A stretch of 64,000 nucleotides of DNA, taken from Gordius sp. MW1. Taxonomy: Eukaryota; Nematomorpha; Gordioida; Gordea; Gordiidae. A program made the translations under genes and the position numbers. The stretch is from positions 23,211,901 through 23,275,900 of the forward strand of contig OZ038527.1 of assembly GCA_964036665.1 (NCBI GenBank), given 5' to 3'. The notes beneath the pieces are model-generated. The model did not search any database. It worked only from the letters and a program-made list of their open reading frames with translations, and was not told the DNA's origin. Within the stretch, counting starts at the first letter, position 1. Each line of letters opens with the position of its first letter. This document shows, in pieces, positions 26,000 to 39,500 of this stretch.

Positions 26000-26900
26000 A
26001 TTAAAACATAGTTTTGTTATAGTATAATTAGACAAAGGTTATTTGCAACTATACTTTATCATTCAAGTTACTAAGAAATAATAATATTTAAGTAATCAAG
26101 TATATTAAACAAAGCTTTATTAAAGTATAATTAGACAAAGGTTATTTGCAATGCAACTATAGTTTACAATTTAAGTTACTATGAAATAATAATATTTAAG
26201 TAATCAAATATATTAAACAAAGTTTTATTAAAGTATAATTAGACAGAGGTTATTTGCAATGCAACTATAGTTTACCATTTACTATGAAATAATAATATTT
26301 AGTAATCAAATATATTAAGCAAAGTTTCATTAAAGTATAATTAGACAGAAGTTATTTGCAATGCAACTATAGTTTACCATACTATAAAATAATAATATTT
26401 AAGTAATCAAATATATTAAACAAAGTTTCATTAAAGTATAATTAGACAAAGGTTATTTGCAACTATAGCTTACCATTTAAGTTACTATAAAATAATAATA
26501 TTTAAGTGATCTAATATATTAAACAAAGTTTTATTAAAGTATAATTTCACCAAGGTTTATTAAGTTAAATGGATACTTGACAAAATTTGGTGGTGTTTTA
26601 ATATTTTACCTTTTAAGTTCCTATGAAAGTATAAGTGGATAATGGATACTTGGCAAAATTTAGTGGTTTTTCTAATATTTGGCTTTTAAGTTACTATTAA
26701 AGTATAATTACATCAAAGTTATTAAGTTAAATGGTTACTTGGTAAGAATTGGTAGTGTACAAATATCCTGGAAAAATGTGATGGATACTTGGCAAAATTT
26801 AGTTTTTCTAATATTTGGCTTTTAAGTTACTATTAAAGTATAATTACATCAAAGTTATTAAGTTAAATGGTTACTTGGTAAGAATTGGTAGTGTACAAAT
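26000..26900. repeat. ~103-bp tandem repeat and degenerate extension
   Basis: AGTATAATTAGACAAAGG-type starts recur at 26021, 26124, 26232, 26334, 26435 and 26538 (spacing 101-108). A second repeat type with TTAAGTTAAATGG...ACTTGG follows to about 26900. Confidence 0.85.
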
Positions 26901-27051
26901 ATCCTGGAAAAATATCCTGAATGCTTTTCGATTGAAAACGCGATAGGAAACCAATTGAAATACGCTCCACTCCACGTGTAATGAACATTCACGCTAATCA
27001 TATTTATCAAATTTGATTATAACCAATCAAAACCGGCACCGTAAGATGTGG

Positions 27052-28467
27052 TTAGGTTGGTTTGCGCGTACCATTAACCGATACGCGTAAAAATTTATCG
27101 CCGATACCTAGTAGACAAATACACGGATCATATAGGGGCACAAAAAATAATACGCTTACCTTTTTTTGTGTAGGAGGTGTAGCGGAATCTAGGCGCATTA
27201 GATTTAGGTGGTAGCCATCCTCTCCTTGGCAAAACAATATAGGGTATTGCAGAGCATCGTATGATCTGTGCGGGCATCGATGTTCTTGAGGTTTTATCTC
27301 TTCAGCCAAATTCGCTTCCAACCATGACGACCGCTACTTCGTCTATCGTAGGCGCGTTAAAGCGTCTTTCATGTTCGCCAGGTGGCGTCCTATCAGCCTT
27401 GATAACGACCTTGTAATCGTCAGTGGGCATGCGCTCCATAGCAAGTTTGAACAGGGTAACCAGATGATTTTTAGTGTGGAATAACTGCTGCAACGCGGTG
27501 ATTATATCACGGCTGATAACGGTATGCATCCCGTACCGTTGATCAATTTCAGCGTCGCCCATGAAATATATTTGAAGAAAGCCGTGGGCAGCATCAGGTA
27601 CCGGGAGAAGGGACCTGATTAGGTGGTAAATTTGCCCTTGTACTCTAAACGTGGGCATGAAACAACCATCATTAATAATGCGCGTTGCTCCAAACGATGT
27701 CATTTGAAAGCAAGCGTTGTATTGGCGAATGTGTTCGAGAAAGTGTTTGGACACAGGAGTAGTCCCAGAAACATAACTTAACAGCGGATCCGGTGGCTCT
27801 TCCAGAGGTGGTAAATTGACCTTCCCATTCAAACAACACATTCCATCCGGTTCTGTGCGGAACCGTAGAGCCTGACAATGTTCACACAGTGTATCCATTC
27901 TGCCAATTGTGACGGAGGGATGAAGTCTGTATCATACGCCGAATCATACGCGAAAGCGGCTAAGGTTAAATTGGCTCCCGAGATATTTCGTATAAGCCTG
28001 GCTCGCTTCCGAAGGTCGGCCAGCCGAGCGTTGCGCTTTCCGCCAGTTTCAGTTGCTCTCAACGTCGAGGCTCGGTTCCGAAGGTCGGCCAGCCGAGCGT
28101 TGCGCTTTCCGCCAGTTTCATTTGCTCTCGACGTGGAGGCTCGGTTCCGAAGGTCGGCTAGCCGGGCGTTTCGCTTTTCGCCAGTTTTAGCTGCTCTCGC
28201 CGTGGAGGATCGATTCCGCTTTTTAGCCAGCCAAGCGTTGCGCTTTCCGGCAGTTTAAGCTGCTCTCGACGTGGAGGCTCGGTTCCGAAGGTCGGCCAGC
28301 CGGGCTTTGCGTTTTCCGCCAGTTTCAGCTGCTCTCGATGTGGAGGCTCGGTTCCGAAGGTCGGCCAGCCGGGCGTTGAGCTTTTTGCCAGTTTCAGCTG
28401 CTCTGGTCTTTTTTTTGGTTTTTGTAGTACGTAGAATTTTTGTTAAAGTTTTTTTCCTCCGGGGCAT
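27052..28467 (-). pseudogene. Helitron protein N-terminal region with STPR repeats, broken
   Basis: From 28467 the minus strand encodes a lysine/arginine-rich start, then about six copies of a 23-residue repeat of the type ETGGKRNARLADLRNRASTSRA (69 bp in DNA, about 28000-28415). That matches the STPR repeat known from some Helitron proteins and from FMBP-1-type DNA-binding proteins. A Helitron Rep N-terminal region follows (27898-27302, with IDEVAVVMVG, and then HRSYDALQYPILF). Breaks include a stop at 28254-28256 and frameshifts near 27900 and 27320. At about 27165 the coding similarity ends at an AAG/GTAAGC splice-donor-like site. Confidence 0.85.
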
Positions 28468-28499
28468 ATGAGGCTGTTGGTTATAATAGGGTAAAGTAA

Positions 28500-29340
28500 A
28501 ATAAAGATTGTTTTATTTGGGGGGGGGGTGGCTTAAAACGAAACAGTAGTAAAGTAGGCACCCGATTGTAGACTTAGAACCATTGTAACGACAAAATTAG
28601 TTAAGTAAGTTATTAAACTAGGCTACCATAGAGAAGTTTAACTTCAAATGTGTGTCGTACCGTTGTATTACGTGTCAAAGCTTCCACAAACTGGCATTAA
28701 CATGTAGATGAGATGGCGAATTTCAGGAATAAATGAAGGTCGAATCGATATAAGCGTGTTTCTACCTCTCATTATGGTAAAAGTTTGGTGTCCTTGCACC
28801 CGAGAATTTATATTTTATAACACCCCCCCCCCCACATTCGATAGAAACTTACTTTACGCATAGTCATGACAGTTTATCCCACTACGCTAAATATAGATTG
28901 TTAATACCACTTCGCTTTTTATTACCATTGCGATCGCAAATAGAGATTAGGATTACGATGAGTTACCATAATATATTTTGATAGTTATCGAAAATTAACT
29001 ACCATATTATCATTATCAAATATAATATTATTTTGTGTCGCGTATTCATTAAATAAAAATATTAAATCGGGACTTTAGAAATCCTCAAACAGTTATAGTC
29101 CTCCCTTTTGGGGGAGGACCTAAAGCCTTTTATCATTATGAAAATTGGATTATTCTTAAATAAATAAAATTCTAATTCGGACAATTAAATAAAAAGTTCT
29201 TAAATTGGATTAGGGAAATAAAGTTTTGTTTTATGAAAACAAAATAAAAAGGAAACAAAAACGTTAAAGCTAATGTGTAACGATATACATTTAAAACAAT
29301 ACTAAAAATAATCATTCGAGAATACTTCAGCTTTGTATGT
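28500..29340. other. Helitron 5' non-coding region
   Basis: AT-rich DNA upstream of the Helitron ORF with a G-run (28519-28527) and a C-run (28825-28834). No gene seen. Confidence 0.5.
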
Positions 29341-29558
29341 ATGACGTCATTATTGTATATGATGCTATAAATGAAACTGGCCGTGAAATGTCCGATATTT
29401 TTAAAACTAAAAGGAATTCTAGGATTCTGAAAAAGCTATTTTACCCCTGGCCGCCCTGGGCATCTATGCTAAATTTTTGCGCGAATCGGGCCGGTAGTTT
29501 CAGAATTTAGCCCAGATATACATACACACATACATACACTTTACTTTATATATATAGA
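29340..29558 (-). mobile_element. Helitron 5' terminus
   Basis: Reverse complement of the 5' region of the Helitron at 41941: the TC start at 29557-29558, then GGGCTAAATTCTGAAACTAC, the GGCCCGATTCGCGC block and the GGCCAGGGGTAAAATAGC block. A TGACGTCA occurs near 29342. Confidence 0.85.
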
Positions 29559-29751
29559 TTACCCAACCCGCATATGTACCTGCAATTCAGCTTGACATTT
29601 AAAAATATGAAATAAAAATTTTTGCGACGCGGAATTAATGAGAGAGGAAAGTGGTGTGAGAAAGATGCTAGCTTAAATAATTTTTATATATGAAATTACT
29701 CTTTATTATTTGTCAATCAAAATTTCAATTGTTTGAAGAGGAGAGGGGGAT

Positions 29752-30425
29752 ATGGGCGTGGCTACGGGCCTAGCCAAGGGTGGGGGGCAGGAAGGGGTGA
29801 CTCCACTTCTTTAAATTAAAAATTTGTTGAAATTTATTAAAATGGCTAAAATTTCGAAAAATAACTAAGAATTTATCAAATTCCTCTTGGCCAGCTTTAA
29901 CCATATCTAAAAGGGTGGTGGTGCATAAAACTGTAATAATATTGCTCAGTGGGAGCGCCAGGCTATAGAGCTACCACCTTAAGCAACTATGTAGTTTAGA
30001 TATAGCACCTCCCAATGACCATGCTCTATAGCATATGGCGCCCTATATGACAATGCGCTCAAGCATATAGCGCTTCTAAGCTACTACTCGCTATAGCCGT
30101 AGCGATTAGGCTATGTTGTATAGCGGGGAGGTGCTAAGTGCGCTAATGCTTAGCGTTCACCCATAAACTATGGTTTCACCGAGTGGCGTAAATGGGGGGA
30201 GGGAAGAACGGGAAAGTCCCCCTTCCCCTTTTTTGATTAATAACTAAATTAAATGGGTTATAATAGCTTAGTTACATCAAAGACTCTAAGACACTTATAA
30301 AAACCTAGAAACATAATATATACATCTAATTTAATTTGATTTAATTTTTGACAAAATGCGTTGTAAACAAACATTTTGCCAGATTTACCCCCCCCTCTCC
30401 TTCGTCAAACTCCTGGCTACGCGCC
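29752..30425. mobile_element. MITE-A copy split by a GCTATA-rich insertion
   Basis: The left half (29752-29900) starts ATGGGCGTGGCTACGGG. The right half (about 30190-30425) ends CTGGCTACGCGCCTGG. Between them, 29930-30180 is packed with CTATAG/GCTATA/TAGCGC motifs and looks like a separate inserted sequence. Confidence 0.5.
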
Positions 30426-30533
30426 TGGTTTCACCATCACTAACTTACAGTCACAGTGCCAATTTGTACAATATGTGTGCGGTTTACCATGTGAGAAAAA
30501 AATTTGACATGGTAGAAAAATAAAAGTCAAACG

Positions 30534-33500
30534 ATGGTGCAAACTTACCAAGCCCCAACAAAAACCTATCATTATCCCTTTGATATAGTTATGGAGGTAA
30601 TTTTTATATACATATGCTTTATATTTTTCAAGGCTTACGAAAAACGTTTCCCTTCTTGTGAATTGATCCCTATTTTTGTTGATAGTGAAGTGCTTGAAGA
30701 AACATCTGCTGATGATAATAACTTGAAAATAATAAAAAGGAGATGCAAAGTTAAGGTTGATGCACCCTACCTACTTAAAAAAGTATTTTGCAATTTTATA
30801 ACTGTCATTTTAAAGATTATTGGATTGGAACATGCCAATTTTATTCAAATTAATACATTAAATATTAAATCAAAAGTATTAAAAATTGAAGCATTTAATG
30901 AACATTATACCTCAAGATTAGAAATGAATGAAATATGCTATTATCGGGTAATCATATTTATCTATTAAATAAATTCTTAGGTCCATCCTGATAATTCTTT
31001 GTGGACTACATTTGATCAGGAAGCTACTCTTAATATAAAATCATTTTTTAATTTTGAAGCTGCTCTTGAAAAAGTTATTATAAAACATTATATAAGCAAT
31101 ATTGGCAAGGTAATTATATATACAATATTATTCAAATTTTTAGGGAAAGGAGGTTTTGTTGCATTTTATTAATGAAATGGAAAATAAAGGTCATCTAGTT
31201 AAACATTCTTCGGCTAATTCTATTGATATGGCCAATGATAAGTCCAATTATACATCTCGATCATCTTTTAGAAAACACTCAGGTTACAACACTTATTACT
31301 ATATATAAGTTGTTAGCAGTGAAATAACCCCTTAATGTTTGAAACATTCAACTTTGTTAAACTAAAATCATTTATAGAACCTTAAACCTATCAATTAATC
31401 TTATAAAGTAACTCTAAATTTATGCTGTTGAAATATTTTTTATGACTGGAACTCTTATTTTATTCAATAATTTAAACTTTAGTTGACAAATTTTTTTATA
31501 ATTTTAAAGCTAAATTTTTTTTATTAACTATTTCTACAAAAAATATTGATAAGTTTTGATATAATTTAAGTTTAAATATTCAATTATCATTTAATTTTCT
31601 ATTAATTTCTTATTAAATTAATACAAAAAGCAACGGTAACAGATCAGGTATTTTTGAACTAGAAATACGTCATGGTTTTGATGCTAATTTTTAGAATTGG
31701 ACCCTAATTCTAAATCCTTACTAAGCTTTAATTTCAAGTTTTAATACTATATTAGATAAAGAATAGGTTATTTATCTTGAAAATAATTTTTGCAAATTTG
31801 GGTTTTAATATCAATCAATACTATAGGGTTATTTACTAATTAAGTCATAGAACACATTTTTAAAGCACTATATCACATAATATATATATTTATATATTAT
31901 CTCATCTCAACTGTTTGTGTTCCTGTTAGCATTTAAAATTTAGTTCTATTTAAACAAATTCTAAGGTGTTAACATCAAAGAAAGTCCCATTTACCAAGAT
32001 TGTTTTTTAGTTTTTATAGAAATGAATATTTCATATATATGACCTTGTTATAACCTACATAGGGTAGTATTGATTGAATTGTATGAAAAGGTTAATTTCA
32101 ACAAATTAACAATGATTTTTATTGTTATTGCTATACTATTTACCCAGATTTTCTTTCCTATTATTTGCTAGTCACACATAAATTAAACTTATCTGGCAAA
32201 TTAGTAACTTTATAATTATATTTTGCATACTTTTCCAAACCTTCTACTTTGTTTTTTGTTATTTGTCTATAATGATTTAAGAAAACAGGTTTTATGCGTT
32301 ATTTCTTACTTAAACGGTTTTACTATTTCCTTGTGTTGAAAAGGTAGACTTTTTAAAGGCAATAAAGGCCGTGTAATTAACGTCTTTAGAGGTGTACAAA
32401 CCTAAAAATTTTTATTTCCAAAGTTTTAGTTGAGTTTAGTTTAAAATTTACTTAATAAACTCTATGCTCTATCTTAAAGATAATCATTGCAAAATAATTT
32501 TTTTAAACTCTATCGTTTTAATTACAGAAGAGCCCTGCAAAATGAAATTTTCTCGGCCCGAGCCCGACACTTTTCATTTAATTTTGTCCGAGCCAGAATT
32601 TTTTTTACTAAGGCCCGACTCGAGCCCGAGCCCGGCCCGACTCGAGCCCGAGCCCGGCCCGACTTTTTTTGAAATGTAAATTCATAAAAATTTTATTCAA
32701 AATACCCCGCACCTTACATTTAACATAAAAATATTTTGTCCCCTCTAAATAGCCTACTCAACAAAGAAATTAGTGAAAATTTAAAAAAATCTTTTAGCTA
32801 GATTTTGCCTTGGGCTGGGCTCAGGCCGTCGGGTTGACACATCAAGCCCGACCCGAACCCGAATTAATTTTTGGGCCGGGCTCTAATTACAGATCAGAAA
32901 TGGTCACGTGTGCATAGCAGGAAGGAGTTAAATTTTCAACGAATGTTGTTGAAGAATTAAAAACTACATCTTTTAATAATATTTATCGTTATAATATATA
33001 AAATTGCGTTGTTAATTGCGCAGCCTGCAATTCGAGTGGTTTCATTTACTTGACCCCCTTGCAAGAAAACAAGCTCGCCCTCCTCAAAACAATGCTGAAG
33101 GAGAAGCACTCTTCAAAAGTAAAGCAATAAAATTCAAAAACGACAAAATTTTAACATTCAATTATTAAATGCTTTTATTAATTTATTTTTGTTATTTTTC
33201 CCAATTTTGGAAATTAGGTGCCTAACGATGCGCACCTCTTGAGATTTTTGAAGGCGCGAGATTTCGGGGTGGAAAAGGCTTGCGAAATGCTGGTGCAATC
33301 ACTGATATGGCGAAAGCATCATCAAATCGATAAAATTATATCTTCCTACCTCGTTCCCGAAGTTATCCTAAAATACTTTCCCGCCTCATGGCTGCCCCCT
33401 AATAAACGTAAGTGTCACGTGTTGCGTTGTTTTGTTTGCTAATATAGTTGGCATGGGCGTAGTCAAGGGGGGGGGGGCAGGTGCGGCTGACACCCTCTAA

Positions 33501-36500
33501 ATCCTAAAATTTATTAAAATTATAGCTAAAATTTCAAAAAATGATCATTTTGCCCCTCCCTAAATCATTATTGCCCCCCCCCCTCTAAATCAAACGCTGG
33601 CTACGCTCAAGATAGTTAGTATTAATATTTCATAAATTTATCATAAATTATACATCCTGTTTGGGTGAGAACTTAAAATATAAAAGTCTTAAACAGAAGC
33701 TTAATCCAGAGCCCTGGGCGAAGCCAGGATGTGGCAGGAAGGGGCGGCCGCTCCCTCTAAATCCAGAAATTCCTCAAAATTCAATATAATTATGACTAAA
33801 ATTAATAAAAATGATCATTTTGACCCTCCCTAAACCATTATTGCCCCCCTCTAAATCTAATCCTGGCTACGCCCATGTCCACAGCCATTAAAAACCCGTT
33901 TAAGTTTCCATAGCAATTAGTAAAAAATTTAAAGTTGGACATGATAGGACAGACAGAACGGAGGGACAATTAAAAGTGAGCCCATAAATTGCATAGCAAT
34001 TAGCAATTAATAAGCTTGGTCATTGTTTGCTGATTTAGGGGTGGGTGGTAATTGAGTATAACTCATCTATGGGCTTATCCCGGGTTTACCTACTTAAAAA
34101 GATGAATTTTTGTCAATTTATAGATTTTTTTAACAACGAATTTGCATCTGATTATTTTACGAAATTGGCTAGATTTTTGGTTTGATCCGTATAATTTAAT
34201 AAAATATAGGTCCAAATGCGCTTGTTTTATTCTCAAAGGGACTCGACTGCTAACTTTTCTATATACCAAATTGTTAGCTAAAGTAAAAAGAACTTTTAAA
34301 ATTATTATTTTTTTAGTGAGAACTTCTCTACTAACCTTAACTAAATCATTAAACTGACTCTTGCTATGTTGTTGCTCCTAGCTTTAGTTAATATCCCTTA
34401 AAAATTCTTTGTATTTGAATATTTAGAAGATAAAATTTTAGTGTTTAAAAGGGTTCAGTACTCTCAGTGTCAAGAAAATAAAAAATAATCAAATCTGTGA
34501 TTTTAAGCGATATTGATATATTACCTAAATACATGGGCATAGCCAGCGTTGGAATTAGAGGGGACAATAATGTTTTAGAGAGGGGCAAAATGATCATTTT
34601 TCTAAATTTTAGCCATAATTTCAATAAATTTCAGCAAATTTTTGGATTATGGGGCAGCCGCCCCTCCATGCCCCTCCCCTTGACTACGCCCACGGTTAAA
34701 TATAATTATTTTTATTTGTTTATTCACAGATTACTCCCCGATATATTGCTTGAAGCTTGGGGAAACCGACATCAAAGGATTGTACAGCTCGCTGGGCATG
34801 GACGGTATTATAAAGCACGTGCTTTACGTGTGTGAACAAGGCTTGCAATTTTGTCAGGAACGATATAACAGTGGCTCCATCATCGCAACCACCCCATTTA
34901 ACACTAAATCCGAATCGAACGACCCCCTAAATCGTAAATTCAAATTTTTTAATTTTAATTAAAAATTGCAATTTATTTTCAAAATTTTGGTACATAGGAT
35001 TGAAAGAGAACATTAACGAAGTCGAGCTTGTGTTGTTAAACCGGCTGGGTTTTTTAGTCGACTATACAAAAACAGACCAATGGTTTTTTGTTCTGTTTTT
35101 TTTAGTCACATAAACAGAGTAAAGGTTTTTTGGTCAAACTTTTGGTTTGTTTATGTTGTGTCGACTAAAACCAAAGATCGACAAAACAATGCCCAACCGT
35201 TTTTACAACAAATTTGAGCCAATCTCTAAGTCAATCTTTATATAATACAACTAAAGAAGAGAAAAAATAATTGATAATTATTTTTCGTCCCTTTAACTAA
35301 ACACCTTTTATTGACCATAAATCACTATATATCTCGGCATTCTAAAGTTTTAAGGCGATTCCGCATAGCAAAGTAAGGTTGTGATCTTAAGGAAACAAGC
35401 GTAATTGAGGTGGTTTTTACGTATGGGAAAATCAATTGCGATCGGAGAAACCATTATTGATCGACTAAACGCGACCGTTAGAATTCATAATGATATGCGC
35501 CCGGTTTTGCAATATGCGTTTTAACTTAACTTTGTAATGATAGAATTTTTTAATCTTATACTTTAAAAGTAATCTCAATTATAAACTATAAATTTACTTT
35601 TTTGCTGCCTGTAAAATATTTAGCATTTAAAGTTTCTTTTCATTTTTCTACGATTTTCTATTGTCTTAGTGATTACCAGCGACTCCTCATCCCACAAAAG
35701 AAGCCCGTCGAAAGAATCTCTTAGCCGTGGCTCGTTAACCTCGCTCCCAACAAATTTCGCCCTTAGCCAGCAACGGCCTTGTTGCTACGCTTGGAATTTG
35801 TTGTTGGACTTGAGGGGCTTGGGTGTTAGGCATTTATGGACACCGGGCATCAAGGCTATTCTGAAAGTGGTCGAATTAGCGGAAGCTAACTACCCCGAAA
35901 CGCTGAATGCGGTTTGGGTGGTGGGGGCTCCTTGGATATTTCCTGTGGTTTGGACGCTAGTTTCGCCATTCATAGACGAAACTACTCGAGAAAAGTTTAT
36001 CTTTCTCGACAATAACACTAGTGGTAGTAGTAGTAATTTACAGAGTGAAGATCGCGAGGAATTTGCTGGGGGCAGTGAATCCCACGTGGATGGTAATGTC
36101 GTGAGTTCGAGTGGGCGGCATCCCTCCAGTTGTTCAATTCAAAATGGCGGAGGAGAGGAAGAAGGCGCTTCTCTCGTGCCCGATATGGCTTTCATCGAAA
36201 GTGTGCTTAATAGCGATAACGTAACTGAAATTATTTGCGTGTTGTTACTAAAGCTCAATTATTTTTTGAGGGATAAAGTTAGTTTATTGATATATATCTA
36301 AACATAATAATAAATACTACAATTATATATTAATATTATTAATATTAAAAAAACGTTATATGGGTAATATGTCTTCATTTCCCTCTTTTAGAAGAGGCCA
36401 GGAATCCAAAAAAGATTCAAAATTAAATTTTGCCATTAAGATAACTATTGATTGTTTTGCAATAAAAATGCGGGGGAATATTTAGAGGGAGGGGATAGCC

Positions 36501-39500
36501 TGCCTATTTCTTTGAATGAAGCCAACGCCATTTTTCCATAGGATCCTGAATAGGAGGAAACAACTTGGATAAAGATACTAGACTCCAAGAGGGCCTTGTA
36601 TTTTTGGAGCTTAAATATTGCATTTAAACGTACTACTCTCATTTCGCGAATTTAAAACTGGGCCAAATCAACGCTTAGCCTGGCACAGCTATCTTATATA
36701 ATCGACATATTAGTGTTGTAAAAACGGGGCCGGGCTTTGTTTGGTCCACCTTAGGTCTCGGTCGGCTATTTGGTCTGAAATTCTTGGTCGAAAAAACAGA
36801 GCGAAGATTTTTTGGTCAAACCTGTCGACTAAAACAAAGGTGGACCAAACAAAACCCAGGTCTTACTCCCTATAACTGGCGTCTACGGGAGTTATAATAA
36901 GCGAGGGGCGATGAAAAGTTTGTTGGTGGTTTATGGAGGGGCAAATTGCTGATTTTTGGAAATTTTAAATTCTATTTAGGTTTAATATAAAAGATTTTTT
37001 GGAATTTAGATTAGGGGGGGGGGGGCAATTGTCTCTTTTTGCCTCCCTTTGGCTTGGTTAAAAAAGCTATATTTTAAATCTTGCACTATTGTAGTAACGG
37101 TCGATACGTCCTGGGTTAGTATCAAGCAGTGTTGTAAAAATGGGTGGGTTTTGTAGGTCGGCCGTTGGTTTTGTCGACTAAACTTAACCACTAGGCTTAG
37201 TCGAGATTTGAAGATCAGACCAGTGTCGATCGTTAGTCTTAGCGAACCCAAAGGCCGACCAAACAAAACCCAGGCGTTTTTACAAAACTAGAATCAAGTT
37301 TTGCCTTGTGTTTACATCTGGAATGCGAGTTTTAATGAAATGTAATGGCGATTCTTAATCTTTTTACTTAAAAGTTTATCATTCTGTATTTTCGCTCAAT
37401 GCTTTTATTTTATAAAAAAAAAATTAAGAATTGTTGTCTAAAATATTGAACATTTTTTTAAAAATGTTTTTTGCGGCTAGATATGTTCGGGCGGGATGGT
37501 CCCTAAATCGTATTACCTCTCGGAATCGGCCCTCAACAATCAGAATAACGCTTTCAAAGACAATATATACCACACCATCCTCCTGTCCAAAGGTCAACTT
37601 CACGAAGTAATTTTTATTAATATTGTGTTTTTCCGTGTTTTATTATTGAATTCTTTCTTTTTACTATGGTTAATATATTCGAAAAATACTAAATTGCTTG
37701 TCGAAAGAGAGGCATAAACTCCCTGATGATATCGATTTATAAATTGGTGCTCTATTGTTGTTTCCTCTCGCATAAATTGTTATGCCTTCCTCTTACTGAC
37801 TTTTAAACAAACTGGATCGTGCTAAATTGGGATTTAGTTTTGGCGCAGCCATATCATGACTTTTAATGCGTTAATCGAATGTTTCGATCTGAATTAATAA
37901 TGTTATCTTATCGTATAAATAGGTTTCCCAAAAATATGGGGGTTTTTAATATTACTCGTATCGATATTAAGTATTGAAGCTATTGTGTTTCCTGATTAAT
38001 CAGACAGGATTTTTATCTATAGATTAAAGATTGTCACCTTTTCACCATCTGGCTCAATCTTAAGCATGCTTACATTTTAATTTTCTTTTTAATTTTTTGA
38101 AGGCGACGTTATTTTCATTTTTGGCATTCAAAAAGCGAAATGTGCTATACTTTATGTCCACGACCCAATGCGCCTTTATTAAGATTAATGACTTCGCCGA
38201 TTAATTATTTGATAGTATTTTTTTGCCATTTTTTATTGACAAACAATAGGTACATTTCACTAGAGGCTGGGGGTGGAACAAATAAATTAATCTTAATCCT
38301 AAAAACGGAAAATATAAATTGTCTCACCCACAATTTATGCTTTGTTTTAACTTTTTATTTAATTGTTTAGTATTATGTTTAAATTGGAGTTTGCCACGTT
38401 TTGTACAGGTTATTATAGAAGTGAAAGAACACGGGACAGTATTAACTTGGGATTTCGACGTGGCCCGACACGAATGCACCTTCCAAGTCTTGTACACTCC
38501 CTTGCCTTTAGATAATTTCAAGATGGCCGCCACTTGTTGCGTGCCTGCCACAAATAGATTGCGAGACAACGCCACAGTTCTCAAAGAAGGCAATACTGGT
38601 CATAATGGCGCACCTAGCTCTGACAATGGCGCGAGGAATAGTTTTAGCTTTAACCGTGCTAATACTAACACACTACCCGACGGTGCTGCTAAGCATAAAT
38701 ATTGTGAGCGAGTTAGAGTGGCAACCCATAGTGGTCATTCTTCTTCGGTCCAAACTGGAACGGGCCAACCCGAACAAGAACCCAACTGCTTGGTGCTTAA
38801 TGAAGCAATAACTTGTCGCGAAGGAGAAGGCGTCCAAGTAGGTTGTTTGTAAACAACTTTACGGGTGGATACTGTTATCTCTAAAATTATTTATCATTTT
38901 AATTTCTTAGATTATAAAGAATTTTAATATTTAAAAAAATAATAATTTTGTTTTTATTATATGAATTCAAAAACTATTTTTTTGTGCCAAATATATTAAA
39001 GGGTTCACACTTCGTCAAACATCCAGGGTGCTACGTTTTGCAATGGCAATTACCGGATACGTTCGTTTCCCCTAAACCCCCCAACACTCCTTTCGATTTT
39101 TCTTCTCTCACCATACCCAAATGCAAATTGATGTACTTTTACGAAATTATACACCCCGATATTTTTAAGTAAGTATTACGACACTTTTCATCGTTTTTTG
39201 CACTTAAATGCTGTTCGAGATGGTAGTGTTGTGAAAACAGCTGGGTTTTGTTTGCTAGACCTTTGTTTTAGTCGACTGGTAAACTAAAAACAAGGTCGAC
39301 CAAACAATACCCAGCCGTTTTTACAACACTAAGATGGACCCAAAGCGTTTTTCTTGGTATTTTTGAAATAAGTGACATTACTTAACATAGAATTTTCTAA
39401 TTTTTTACACGGAATCATTGAAATTTTAACCCTAAGTTTTACTTAAAGTACTGCATTTGGCTTGTTGACTAAAATTTAAATGAATTTTAAAGGGAAGCAT

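Larger units (their letters stand above)
24535..27000 (-). mobile_element. Ginger-like DNA transposon inserted in the Helitron
   Basis: Contains an H2C2/OTU coding remnant (25261-25871) between two tandem-repeat blocks. Its left end (24535-24620) has ACGTGATTGACGTGTATAAG and ACGTAATTGACGTGTG, which recur at 48345-48420 next to the second H2C2 copy, so they mark an element end. The right end is not defined. Helitron Rep coding stops near 27170 and resumes near 24521, so this segment separates them. Confidence 0.6.
20551..29558 (-). mobile_element. Autonomous-type Helitron, degenerate
   Basis: On the minus strand the element begins TCTATATATATAAAGTAAAG after a host A (29557-29558 encode the TC), the same start as the complete short Helitron at 41941. 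It ends near 20551 with a Helitron-type hairpin terminus, altered from CTAG. Inside, all on the minus strand, are STPR repeats, a HUH Rep and a Pif1-like helicase, each interrupted. A Ginger-like element and tandem repeats (about 24.53-27.0 kb) split the Rep region. Helitrons move by rolling-circle replication and insert between A and T. Confidence 0.85.

Noticed and set aside
27878-28258. Plus-strand repetitive open frame (RFRRSASRALRF type)
   Set aside because: Antisense reading of the STPR repeats, which are in the Helitron coding direction on the minus strand.
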